NCBI GenBank assembly: GCA_965224325.1
Contig: CBDCYT010000015.1
Coordinates: 1-64,000, forward strand
DNA from: CBDCMJ01 sp965224325
GTDB lineage: Bacteria > Chloroflexota > Dehalococcoidia > Lucifugimonadales > UBA3495
DNA: 64,000 nt
Direction of reading: 5' to 3'
Made by a program: the position numbers and the translations under genes
Notes under the pieces: model-generated
What the model was told of the DNA's origin: nothing
The model's input: only the letters and a program-made list of their open reading frames with translations
Databases searched by the model: none
Part shown: positions 1-7,687 of the stretch, piece by piece
Position numbering within the stretch: position 1 is the first letter of the stretch
How the letters are laid out: the number at the start of each line of letters is the position of its first letter

Positions 1-361
1 ACCTTGGGTAGGGACACCGTGGGAAGCGCACCGCGCACTTCTGTGGTAAGGACTACCGGCCGCAGGCGAAGGATAATTCACTCTGCCTGTCAGCAATTCC
101 CTCGTGGGCGCTCCGGGGAGAGAAGCCTCGATCCTCACGGAGCAGGCCCGGGCGAGCAGGGATCACGCCCCCAGGTTTCTAGGCAGTGGAAACACTGGAA
201 AAGCCAGACAACGAAATCAGTATCCGGCCCCCGGAAGACCCCTGGCAAGGGTTTCGGCGACGACCCGCCCACATTGATTGCAATCGCACCGCAGGAAACC
301 GGCAGGTATCCCGCCGGAATCCCGCAACCCGCCGGAAGCGCCCGGAGGCGCCGCCGGCAGC
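1..361. other. Left edge of window, no supported gene
   Basis: This is GC-rich sequence downstream of the minus-strand accessory protein gene. Open frames on both strands overlap one another and are rich in Pro, Arg and Gly with no recognisable motif, as expected of shadow frames in high-GC DNA. It probably lies inside the integrative element whose recombinase is at 2281-3975. I see no tRNA fragment that would mark the element's other end. Confidence 0.4.
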
Positions 362-1144
362 CTACCGCCTCCACCGCAGCAGGGCCAACCTCAGACGGTC
401 CCAAACCGCCCTCAGCCACCGCCACGGACTCGGCGCCCCCGCCACCTTCGCCAGCAACTCCAGCCTGGCCCGCCGCTTTCTGAACTGGTGCAGCGCCTTC
501 AGACGCCAGTTCAACTGCGCGCCCCGGTCCAGGCCCCGCAGCGGCTCCGTCTCCGGCGGCAGGGTCAGGCCGTGCTCCTCCAGCAGGGCCACCTCCAGCT
601 CCAGAATCCGCTGGCGGGTTGACACCCACGCCAAGCCCTTGCCCCGGGCCGGGTGTCCGACCCACAAATTCCGCCACTCCGCCACCAGGGGCCAGGCGTC
701 GCCGAAGACTACCTCGTCGTCCTCGCCCGGGTCACGGGTTACCAGATCGGGGTAACGCCGGCGGGTCGCTACTCCCGCCACCGGCGCCGGACGCGGCAGC
801 CCGGTTCCGCCACCGCCCCTGGTCTCCCCCTGGGCCAGCCGCTGCTCCAGCCGCCGCATCCCCTGGGCGTGGGTCTCCCCAAGGGCCTGCATCCCCTCCC
901 GCAGCTCACCCTCCAACCCGGCCACCTGGGTCGTCAGCCCGCCGACCTGTCCCGCCAGCCCCTCCACCGCCTCCTCCAGCTCGTCCCTGGCGCCGCCGTC
1001 CCTTTCCACCAGCATCTTCTCCACCGCGTCCCGCACCCGCCGCGACATCCCCTGCTGCACGCTGCCCGCCACCGTCCTGGGGTCCAGGCCCAGCACCCGG
1101 CCCGCGCCCTTGTGCCCCCGGGTCCGCGCCAGTTGGCGGAACAA
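362..1144 (-). CDS. Accessory protein of integrative element: HTH-like start, coiled coil, basic C-terminus
   Basis: The 260-residue frame opens with a segment (RTRGHKGAGRVLGLDPRTV) that reads like a helix-turn-helix in which a repressor-type recognition helix follows GLD. Residues about 45-95 are rich in Glu, Leu and Gln in a heptad-like pattern, suggesting a coiled coil. A Gly/Pro/Arg linker follows, then a Trp- and Arg-rich C-terminal domain. The frame begins at a TTG and is open only about 60 bases further upstream. A better start lies at 1347 (ATG behind GGGAGGG) in another frame, and joining the two around base 1195 would give one longer protein. The gene may therefore carry a one-base frameshift. 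No enzymatic family is recognised. Its place beside an RHH regulator and a serine recombinase suggests a DNA-binding accessory gene of the mobile element. Confidence 0.55.
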   Translation of the reverse strand: MFRQLARTRGHKGAGRVLGLDPRTVAGSVQQGMSRRVRDAVEKMLVERDGGARDELEEAVEGLAGQVGGLTTQVAGLEGELREGMQALGETHAQGMRRLEQRLAQGETRGGGGTGLPRPAPVAGVATRRRYPDLVTRDPGEDDEVVFGDAWPLVAEWRNLWVGHPARGKGLAWVSTRQRILELEVALLEEHGLTLPPETEPLRGLDRGAQLNWRLKALHQFRKRRARLELLAKVAGAPSPWRWLRAVWDRLRLALLRWRR

Positions 1145-1494
1145 CGCGGTGAGCCGCAGCTCGTAGACGTCGTCGATGACCTGGGCCGCCGCCTGGCCAA
1201 GGCGTCGCCGGGGTCAACGCCGGAATTAACGCCGCCGTCATCCACCGCGTCACCGTCGCCAACCGGATGGCCCGGAGCGCGACCCCCGCCAACGCCAGCA
1301 TCGCCGGGGCCGCCCGCCGTCCTGCCCTCGTCCTGACTCATGCTCATCCCTCCCGGTGCAAATTGCACCTTTCCAATAGGGGCCTTGCACCCCCGACCTG
1401 CTTTCGCCGGCCTGCAAACTGCACCCCTCAAACGGGGCCAATGCACCCCACGACCGGAACCGGCCCCGGACTCCAGGTGTTCGCAAACTTACCG

Positions 1495-1523
1495 CTGAAA
1501 TGGGGCTGCACCCCCCATTTCAG
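1495..1523. repeat. Hairpin CTGAAATGGGG / CCCCCATTTCAG
   Basis: An inverted repeat has arms of 11 bases at 1495-1505 and about 1513-1523, with a C-rich loop of a few bases. It sits in the non-coding stretch 1348-2057 between the accessory gene and the RHH gene. The same stretch repeats the theme of gcaaa(c/t)tgcacc followed by an inverted G/C run around 1358-1396 and 1413-1446. No U-run follows, so it is not a classical terminator. Confidence 0.6.
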
Positions 1524-1616
1524 CTACGAATCCCCTCCCATCAACCGGCGCCATCCAAGTCCCAATTCCTGTACACGTCCCTAACACCACGGCGGCCTCC
1601 GAAAATCCCACGCCTC

Positions 1617-1646
1617 GAAAGGGGGGGTCTGCTAACCCCCCCTTTC
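1617..1646. repeat. Perfect 12-bp hairpin upstream of the recombinase operon
   Basis: The arms are GAAAGGGGGGGT (1617-1628) and ACCCCCCCTTTC (1635-1646), with a six-base loop CTGCTA. It is a second G/C-run hairpin about 410 bases before the RHH start. It could be a terminator protecting the element genes, a recombination-associated structure, or a repeat of the element. The rest of 1348-2057 shows only weak overlapping open frames, such as one at 1655-1987 with no recognisable domain. Confidence 0.65.
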
Positions 1647-2057
1647 AGGGCATTATGCGCCGCCCGCCCCGCCGCCAGACTGGCTTCCCGCCCCTGCGCT
1701 CCCGCCTGCTGACCGGCTGGCGGAACGGCAGTCCCCGGTCCGGAAAACCCCTGTCCTCCGGTTCCCTGGCGGAGCGGGCGGCCCGCAGCGGCAGGACGGA
1801 GTACGCCGAGGGGGACGGCATTGCCGTGGTCGCCAAGCCCATCTTCTGGAAGGGACGCCTCGCCAAGGTGGCCGTGGTCGCCCTGCCCTGGGAACATCGC
1901 AAGGCGCTGGCCCCGCAGCATGGGGCAACCCCGTGGCCGGGAAGTGAATCCAGCGCCCGCCCCCGGCGGGCGCCAACCTCTCCTTGACAGGCCGGACCGT
2001 TTGTCCGATGATGGATAGTAAGATACTCCCTTACATCAACTGGCAAAAAGAGAGACC

Positions 2058-2288
2058 ATGCCACCACGCCGCATTTCCAGGACCATCACCTTCTCCCTGC
2101 CACCGGAGATGTTCGAGCAGGTGCAGCGGGTGAAGGAAGAGGAGGGCCGCGATATGAGCGAACTGGTGCGGGAAGCCCTCCGCCTGTACATGGAAGAAAG
2201 GGAGCTGCGCCGCCAGGAGCGATTGGAACGGCTGCGCTCCCGCCAAGCCACGAAGCCAGAGGACGAAGGAGGCGAATCTAATGACTGA
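2058..2288 (+). CDS. Ribbon-helix-helix (CopG/Arc-type) DNA-binding protein
   Basis: This 76-residue protein begins with an RHH fold: a basic strand (RRISRTITFSLPPEM), then helix 1 (FEQVQRVKEEEG) and helix 2 (MSELVREALRLYMEE). A charged Glu/Arg tail follows. RHH proteins dimerise, insert the strand into the major groove, and commonly autoregulate mobile-element operons. An AGAGAG precedes the ATG. The stop overlaps the recombinase start by eight bases (ATG at 2281, stop at 2286-2288), indicating translational coupling. The likely role is to control recombinase expression or act as an excision co-factor; this is inference from position. Confidence 0.85.
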   Translation: MPPRRISRTITFSLPPEMFEQVQRVKEEEGRDMSELVREALRLYMEERELRRQERLERLRSRQATKPEDEGGESND

Positions 2289-3975
2289 ACTACACGACCT
2301 GATACCCGCGGCCCTCTACGCCCGGGTCTCCAGCGAGCGACAGGACGTGGACCTGTCCGTGGCCGCCCAGCTTCGGGCGCTCCGCGACTACGCCCAGCGG
2401 AACGGCTATCTGGTAGCCCGCGAGTACGTGGACGAGGCCGAGAGCGGGCGTATCGCCGACCGGCCCCAGTTCAGCCGGATGCTGGACGAGGCCAGCAAGC
2501 CCGAGGCTCCCTTCAAGGAGATCTTGGTCTGGAAATTCTCCCGATTCACCAGAAAGCGGGAACACGCCGTGGCCTTCAAGTCCATGCTGAGGCGCAGGGG
2601 CGTCCGCGTCGTATCCATCACCGAGCAGGCCGACGACACCCCCACCGGCAAGCTCCTGGAGGCCATCATCGAGAGCGTGGACGAGTTCTACAGCGAGAAT
2701 CTTGCGCAAGAGGTTCTCCGGGGGATGCGGGAGGCCGCCACTCGCGGCTTCTGGATGACCACCTACGCCCCCTACGGCTACAGGCGGGTCTACGTCCAGG
2801 ACGGAATCAAGAAGCGCCCCAAGCTGGAGCTCAACCCGCCCGCCGACGCCGTGGTCAAGCGCATCTTCGACATGGTGCTCCAGGGCAAGAGCATCCTCGA
2901 CGTGACCAAGACCCTCAACGCCGAGGGCATCCCCACCACCAACGGCAAGAAGTGGCTCAAGACCACCATCCACACCATGCTCGACCACGAAGCCTACACC
3001 GGCACCCTGGTCTGGGGAGCAAAAGCCAAGGACGGCGCGCCGCCGGTGCGCGTTGAGAACGCGCATCCCGCCATTGTATCCAAGCGGGATTTCCAGAAGG
3101 CCAGGAAGTTGCTGGCGTCCCGCGCCCCCAAGAAGATGAACCCCCGCCGGGCTTCCAGCCCCTACCTGCTCAGCGGCCTGGTCAAGTGCGAGACCTGCGG
3201 CAAGGCCATGACCGCTGCCGAGGCCAAGAGCGGCAGGTACACCTACTACATCTGCCACTCCCTGCTCAAGCGGGGCAAGGGAACCTGCGAGACCCCCAGG
3301 CTCAACTCCAGGAACTTTGAGAAGCTCATCGTCAGCGAGATCAGGGAGAACGTCCTCACCGAGTCCAACATCCGCGACCTGGTGAAGCTGCTGGACGAGG
3401 AAATGGACGGGGTGGCCCGCGAACAGCGGGACCGGCTGGAGACCATCGAGGAGGAGCTTGAGGACGTAAAGAAGCGGCTGGGCCGCATCTGGCAGGTAAT
3501 CGAGACCACCGATATCGAGATGGCCGACGCCTCGGAGCGCATCAGGGAGCACCGGGAGCGCAAGGAGAAGCTGGAGATCGCCGCCGAGGAGGCGCGGGCG
3601 CTTTTGTCGGACCGCCGTCAGTTCCTGGACAGCGCCGACACCATCGCCGCCTTCGCCGCCGAGATGAGCGAGTTCCTCAAGACCAGCGAACTGACCGAGA
3701 CCAAGGCTTTCGTGAGGTCTTTCGTCAAGGAGATCGTGGTCAAGCCCGGCAGGGCCGCCATTGTTTACTCGATACCCACGCCGGATGACTCTCCGGCAGG
3801 TGGTGCGGACGCTGTGGAGATCGCCCTAAACGGGGGTGTTATGAATTCGGTACGTCATGGTGGGCCGTGTGGGGATCGAACCCACGACACCCGGATTAAA
3901 AGTCCGGTGCTCTGCCGAACTGAGCTAACGGCCCAGAGGTGCTTGCAGATGCCGCGTGGCGCTGTGGCTGACTAG
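2281..3975 (+). CDS. Large serine recombinase (site-specific integrase)
   Basis: The N-terminal resolvase domain shows the catalytic motif YARVSSERQ with nucleophile Ser17. The recombinase domain follows (about residues 170-280), then a zinc ribbon with Cys303, Cys306, Cys325 and Cys336. A long Glu/Arg-rich coiled coil at about 370-445 leads to the C-terminal domain. At 564 residues it is the normal size for phage/ICE integrases. AAGGAGG precedes the ATG, which lies inside the end of the RHH gene. The last 40 or so codons run antisense through the tRNA-Lys gene, so the original C-terminus has been replaced by target DNA. This is a common signature of integration at a tRNA 3' end. It is expected to integrate and excise the element extending left of the window. 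Confidence 0.92.
   Translation: MTELHDLIPAALYARVSSERQDVDLSVAAQLRALRDYAQRNGYLVAREYVDEAESGRIADRPQFSRMLDEASKPEAPFKEILVWKFSRFTRKREHAVAFKSMLRRRGVRVVSITEQADDTPTGKLLEAIIESVDEFYSENLAQEVLRGMREAATRGFWMTTYAPYGYRRVYVQDGIKKRPKLELNPPADAVVKRIFDMVLQGKSILDVTKTLNAEGIPTTNGKKWLKTTIHTMLDHEAYTGTLVWGAKAKDGAPPVRVENAHPAIVSKRDFQKARKLLASRAPKKMNPRRASSPYLLSGLVKCETCGKAMTAAEAKSGRYTYYICHSLLKRGKGTCETPRLNSRNFEKLIVSEIRENVLTESNIRDLVKLLDEEMDGVAREQRDRLETIEEELEDVKKRLGRIWQVIETTDIEMADASERIREHRERKEKLEIAAEEARALLSDRRQFLDSADTIAAFAAEMSEFLKTSELTETKAFVRSFVKEIVVKPGRAAIVYSIPTPDDSPAGGADAVEIALNGGVMNSVRHGGPCGDRTHDTRIKSPVLCRTELTAQRCLQMPRGAVAD
3858..3934 (-). tRNA. tRNA-Lys (anticodon TTT), integration target
   Basis: The minus strand folds as a complete tRNA. 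The acceptor GGGCCGT (5' base at 3934) pairs with ACGGCCC (3868-3862), discriminator A is at 3861, and an encoded CCA is at 3860-3858. The anticodon stem-loop GGACTTTTAATCC gives TTT (Lys), and the T-arm carries GGTTCGATCC. Its 3' end faces the serine recombinase, whose reading frame continues through it, as expected if the element used the tRNA 3' half as attachment site. Confidence 0.95.
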
Positions 3976-4403
3976 CCCATGCCGCACCCCCATGGATGCG
4001 GACTGGCGTATGCGGTACTCACACAGATCAGGAAGGGTCGGACTAGGAGGCTCGGCTGGTCGCCCAACACTCTTCGTCCAACTGTTTCCGCGCCGCCAGT
4101 CACCCCCCTCCCATCCGGCCAGTCCGCCGGAGGGGATTGAGCAAGTTCACAGCGCGTCAGTCTTCCCGTAGCGGAAGGGTATTGTATCACTTGTAGCTCA
4201 TTGGAAAAACGTTGAGAGCGATCCGTAGCTTCCGTCAAAGGCGGCTTGGACCCGCCTAGAAACCCCGGATTGGCCGACCTTCGTCTTTGAGATTTGTCTC
4301 CCGGGAAGACTCAGCCCCGCCGCCTGCGGCAATCTGGACAGTTACCCCGCAACGCAACTGCTCGGACTCGGGGAGAAGCCAGCAGATTGCGGCCGGCCAT
4401 TTA

Positions 4404-4603
4404 GAAACTATCTCAAAACGGTCGCTCCCTGGCGCCATCGATTAACTGGAAGCCTGTGGCTAAGGATTCCCGCTCCCCGATCGGGGTCGGGGACAAGCTT
4501 CGCGGGAATTGCGGATGGCCCTCTGGGCCGCGTATGGGTATGAAAACGGCTATTTTCATGGCAATGACGGTTTGGATGCTGCGCCAAGTTTTGAGATAGT
4601 TTC
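4404..4603. mobile_element. MITE-like element, 16-bp terminal inverted repeats, TTA target duplication
   Basis: Perfect terminal inverted repeats GAAACTATCTCAAAAC (4404-4419) and GTTTTGAGATAGTTTC (4588-4603) bound a 200-bp non-coding element. TTA directly flanks both sides (4401-4403 and 4604-4606), consistent with a 3-bp target duplication. A TNA duplication is typical of the IS1031 subgroup of the IS5 family, so a relative of that group is the probable parent (inference). No transposase is encoded. The interior includes the dispersed palindromic repeat near 4464-4511. The ends differ from both IS types in this window, so mobilisation would need a transposase from elsewhere in the genome. 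Confidence 0.75.
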
Positions 4604-4640
4604 TTAGTTATTTGAGCTCCGCTGTTGACGTTCGGGCCGC

Positions 4641-4701
4641 TGGTTGTGAAACGGCTTTTAGGAGGCTTTCGGCGAATTGGACTCGCCAACTCTGAACAGT
4701 T
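4641..4701. repeat. Diverged intergenic repeat, copy 1 (partner 49762-49811)
   Basis: The core gaattgga(c/t)tc(g/a)ccaa(c/g) followed by tctgaacagtt, preceded by ggttgt(g/c)aaacggc, is shared with 49762-49811. Copy 1 carries about 11 extra bases between the two blocks. Neither copy has a coding frame. It could be a mobile-element remnant or a small structured element. Confidence 0.6.
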
Positions 4702-5183
4702 GCGTTGCCAGCAGGGCCTTTTAATCGTTGAGACTTGCCGGAGAGTCCTTTCAAGGTGAGGTTGTCGAACCATTGACCCTATGCTATTCGACAGGCCCCG
4801 CCATTAACCCTTAGCACCGGGGTAGATGCGTTGGACGCAATGGCTTCGTCGTTTCGGGTTTTACTCGAGTTCGGAGACCTCTTCAGCGGCTGGTTTGGCG
4901 ACGACGCGCCGCGAAGCGCGGAGACTGCCGGCCCGCCGTAACTGGTCCGTTCATGCCTGGCGGGCGATGGAGGGCAAGCGCTGCCACTGTATTAAGCGCA
5001 TTATCGTTGTCAGTAAGCAATTGGGCCCAGACCCGTCCATTCGCGGGTGGGAGCTTGGCCTGGACAACTTGATGTTCCAGAAGCCTAAGCTGCTCCGTAG
5101 CCCGTCGCGTCCTGTTGCTATTATTGCCTGACCACGTTGATTATACGCAAATATCCGACGTATATCGGAATGTATTGGCTTGA

Positions 5184-5212
5184 TTGACAAGATAATGTGC
5201 TGATGCTACAAT
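5184..5212 (+). promoter_or_regulatory. Sigma-70-type promoter of fbp
   Basis: A perfect -35 TTGACA (5184-5189) is separated by 17 bases from TACAAT (5207-5212). Transcription would start near 5219, leaving a leader of about 112 nt before the ATG at 5331. Confidence 0.75.
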
Positions 5213-5330
5213 CCCAGCCGCAAATCTGCGGCGAGACGGCCGCTGCTTACACTGCACTTTTCTTCTTTGGTAATGACTCTCCCGCGTCGTTGCCGCTACT
5301 GAATTCTCCCTACGTAAGCGAGGAGGAGTT

Positions 5331-6512
5331 ATGAAACTCACTCTGTCCATCCTGAAAGCCGACGTCGGTTCCATTGGAGGCCATACTAAACCGTCCGATC
5401 ATATGATGGACGCGGTGCGCTCTGACGCTGCCGACGCTGTGAAACGGGGCCTCCTGATCGACACCTTCGTCGGCCACACCGGAGATGACATCTGCATTGT
5501 TGCCTCCCATACTCGGGGCCCCAACGACACAGAGGTCCACCAATTCGCCTGGAATTCTTTCTTGCACGGCACTGACATCGCCTCTCAGTATGGACTATAC
5601 GGAGCCGGCCAAGACTTATTGGTCGATGCGCCGTCAGGCAACATCCGGGGCGCCGGACCGGCGGTAGCTGAGGTAGAGTTCGACCACGAGCCTTCCAAGA
5701 CAAACCGAATAAGGCCGGCTGAGTCGTTCATGGTGCTTGCCGCCGACAAGTGCGGTCCGGGGGCTTACAACCTTCCGCTATTTCTGGGATTCGCCGACCC
5801 TATGTACTGCGCCGGGTTGATGCTGCCCAGACTCAACGAAGGGTTTACCTTCAATGTCATCGATATGGACAATACGGAAGGAGATAGCATCATTTCGTTG
5901 AACGCCCCGGAAGACTATTACAAGCTTACGGTGCTTCTGCGGGACAACGAGCGGTTCGGCATAGACTCCATTGTCTCAAGGTACTCGGGTCAGACGGCCG
6001 CCGCCGTTTCAGCTACGCGCTTGCACAACATAGCGGGTAGCTACACCGGCAAGGATGATCCGGTGGCCTTGGTGCGGAACCAGGGGATCTTCCCTGCGCC
6101 GGAGGAGTTGATCTCTCCTTTCGCCAAAGCCCACTACGTCGGAGGCGACGCCCGGGGCTCCCACGTGATGCCTTTGATGCCGGTGCCCATCAATACCCCG
6201 GTCACGGGCATATACTGCTTGCCTCTGGTCTCCTGCATAGGGTTCTCTCTGAGCGCCCAGGGGGAGTTTTCCGACTCTTTCGTGGACTTTTTCGACAATA
6301 CGGCCTGGGACCACGTAAGGTTGATAGCCCAGGAGAAGGCCCTCGCTATGCGCTCTCAAGGTTGGTCCGGGGCTGCCATGCTCCCCTATGGTGAGTTGGA
6401 GTATTCCGGGTTCCGCCAGAGCATCGGCGATTTGGTAGCGCGGTTCAACATTCGAAACGGTCATGGAGAAGGGGCGGGAATCCCGGAACAAGCAGCAAGC
6501 GCGGACGGTTAA
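5331..6512 (+). CDS. Fructose-1,6-bisphosphate aldolase/phosphatase, archaeal type
   Basis: This 393-residue protein belongs to the type V bifunctional enzyme family. The family condenses triose phosphates to fructose-1,6-bisphosphate and then hydrolyses the 1-phosphate, making the gluconeogenic step unidirectional. Family hallmarks seen are the N-terminus MKLTLSILKADVGSIGGHT with the conserved KPS following, the GGxDxxG-like metal-binding region, and GRGxP-related glycine-rich segments near the middle. The length fits the family (about 360-400). AGGAGG lies 5-10 bases before the ATG, a strong promoter precedes it and a strong terminator follows, so it is a single-gene transcription unit. The cytosolic enzyme occurs in archaea and deep-branching or thermophile-related bacteria including Chloroflexota. 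Confidence 0.9.
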   Translation: MKLTLSILKADVGSIGGHTKPSDHMMDAVRSDAADAVKRGLLIDTFVGHTGDDICIVASHTRGPNDTEVHQFAWNSFLHGTDIASQYGLYGAGQDLLVDAPSGNIRGAGPAVAEVEFDHEPSKTNRIRPAESFMVLAADKCGPGAYNLPLFLGFADPMYCAGLMLPRLNEGFTFNVIDMDNTEGDSIISLNAPEDYYKLTVLLRDNERFGIDSIVSRYSGQTAAAVSATRLHNIAGSYTGKDDPVALVRNQGIFPAPEELISPFAKAHYVGGDARGSHVMPLMPVPINTPVTGIYCLPLVSCIGFSLSAQGEFSDSFVDFFDNTAWDHVRLIAQEKALAMRSQGWSGAAMLPYGELEYSGFRQSIGDLVARFNIRNGHGEGAGIPEQAASADG

Positions 6513-6605
6513 CCACTCGTTGAGGCCGCGGCTTGCTGGGCAAGGATGGATTCCTTATCCTTGCAAACTTCGATAACCTTTATATGGGGCTACACACTGG
6601 GACCG

Positions 6606-6656
6606 AGTCCCCCTGATTGCCCCTCTACGATGAGGAGGCAATCAGGGGGACTTTTT
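6606..6656 (+). terminator. Rho-independent terminator after fbp
   Basis: A 16-bp perfect stem (AGTCCCCCTGATTGCC at 6606-6621, partner 6637-6652), extended inward by CCTC/GAGG, is followed immediately by TTTTT. It ends the fbp transcript before the hydrolase gene at 6706. Confidence 0.9.
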
Positions 6657-6705
6657 CTGGGCTATTTGAGACATTGCGGTCCGGGGGACGACTGCCGGAG
6701 GACAG

Positions 6706-7560
6706 ATGAGCGTCGAGTTGGAGGACATCCAGGCGAATGGAATGGTGTTTCGCTGTCGCCGCGCCGGCGCCACAGGGGAGCCTGTGATATTGCTACACGG
6801 CTTCCCGGAAACCTCTCACATGTGGACGCCGTTGATGGAGAGGTTGGCGGCCGCGGGGTATAGGTGCTTGGCGCCTGATCAGCGGGGATACAGCCCCGGG
6901 GCGCGTCCGGAGGGTATCGAACACTACCACTACACTTTGCTGGCCGGTGACGTACTAGCGCTGGCCGAGGCTGCGGGTTTCGGAAAATTCCACCTGATTG
7001 GACACGACCACGGAGCAGGGGTGGGCTGGACTACGGTGTTCCTCTATCCGGAGCGGGTCCAGAGCTGGACAGCCCTATCGCTTCCCCATATCGCAGCGTT
7101 CATTCAGGCACTCCGAGCCGACCCTGATCAGCAGGCTCGCAGCCGCTACATAGCATTCTTTGCACTGCCGGAGCTTCCTGAGAGCGAGCTATCCGCCAAC
7201 GATTGCCAACGCTTGAGGGAATTGTGGGAACGCAGCTCGGTAGAGGAAGTTGAGGACTATCTCTCGGTATTTCGACAGCCTGGCGCGCTCACCGGAGCGT
7301 TGAACTGGTATCGGGCAGCCTTGTCGCTTCAGGGTTCTAGCACATCCCCCTCATTGGGAAATGTCCACGTCCCCACGATGATGGTTTGGGGCAATCAAGA
7401 TAAATTCATCGGCCGTAAAGCCAACGAGGATACGCCCCAATACATGGTTGGGCCGTACAAATTCGTAGAGCTGGACGCGGGCCATTGGCTAATGCAGGAG
7501 GAGACCGAGAGGGTGATCACGGAAGCCCTCCAACATCTTCGGGCTAACCCCGTGACTTGA
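6706..7560 (+). CDS. Alpha/beta-hydrolase, epoxide hydrolase/dehalogenase-like
   Basis: This 284-residue protein has an alpha/beta-hydrolase fold. The oxyanion motif HGFPE follows strand 3 (about residue 31-35). The nucleophile elbow GHDHGA carries Asp rather than Ser, as in epoxide hydrolases and haloalkane dehalogenases. WGNQDKFIG supplies the probable acid and DAGHW the catalytic His. A helical cap lies between roughly residues 130 and 215. HGFPE plus an Asp nucleophile favours soluble epoxide hydrolase, but the substrate cannot be read from sequence. The ATG follows GGAGGACAG. It stands alone between the fbp terminator and the convergent aspS gene. Confidence 0.85.
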   Translation: MSVELEDIQANGMVFRCRRAGATGEPVILLHGFPETSHMWTPLMERLAAAGYRCLAPDQRGYSPGARPEGIEHYHYTLLAGDVLALAEAAGFGKFHLIGHDHGAGVGWTTVFLYPERVQSWTALSLPHIAAFIQALRADPDQQARSRYIAFFALPELPESELSANDCQRLRELWERSSVEEVEDYLSVFRQPGALTGALNWYRAALSLQGSSTSPSLGNVHVPTMMVWGNQDKFIGRKANEDTPQYMVGPYKFVELDAGHWLMQEETERVITEALQHLRANPVT

Positions 7561-7625
7561 GCCAACCGTCAACGGGCGAAATAGGCCCATGGGGCAGCGG
7601 GCAAGTTGCCTGGGAAGCGGCGGCC

Positions 7626-7651
7626 CTTTATTCAACGATGCGCAGGGCCAA
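7626..7651. repeat. Duplicate of the aspS 3' end
   Basis: Bases 7626-7651 match 7686-7711 over 26 bases with one difference (t/c at 7631 versus 7691), 60 bases apart. The second copy is the end of aspS including its stop. The first is non-coding, so a short 3' segment was duplicated beyond the gene. Confidence 0.85.
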
Positions 7652-7687
7652 GGTGGATAGTCTGAAAGGGAGACTCGTGAACCCGCT

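Larger units (their letters stand above)
3976..5183. other. Non-coding stretch with MITE and repeat remnants
   Basis: No convincing gene is present. Open frames (for example around 4408-4773 and 4826-5131) lack motifs and conflict with one another. The stretch holds a 200-bp MITE at 4404-4603, a palindromic GC-rich repeat inside it, and at 4641-4701 a sequence related to 49762-49811. The promoter of the fbp gene lies just downstream. Confidence 0.6.

Noticed and set aside
1655..1987. Small plus-strand protein between the hairpin and the RHH gene
   Set aside because: Arg/Pro-rich composition, no domain and no good ribosome binding site. Coding potential cannot be supported.
2290..3552. Long open frame of about 420 codons antisense to the recombinase
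   Set aside because: It mirrors the recombinase codons in GC-rich DNA, shows no domain, and the sense gene has all catalytic motifs.
4826..5131. Plus-strand frame of 101 codons before the fbp promoter
   Set aside because: No motif or start signal; the frame conflicts with others of similar length.
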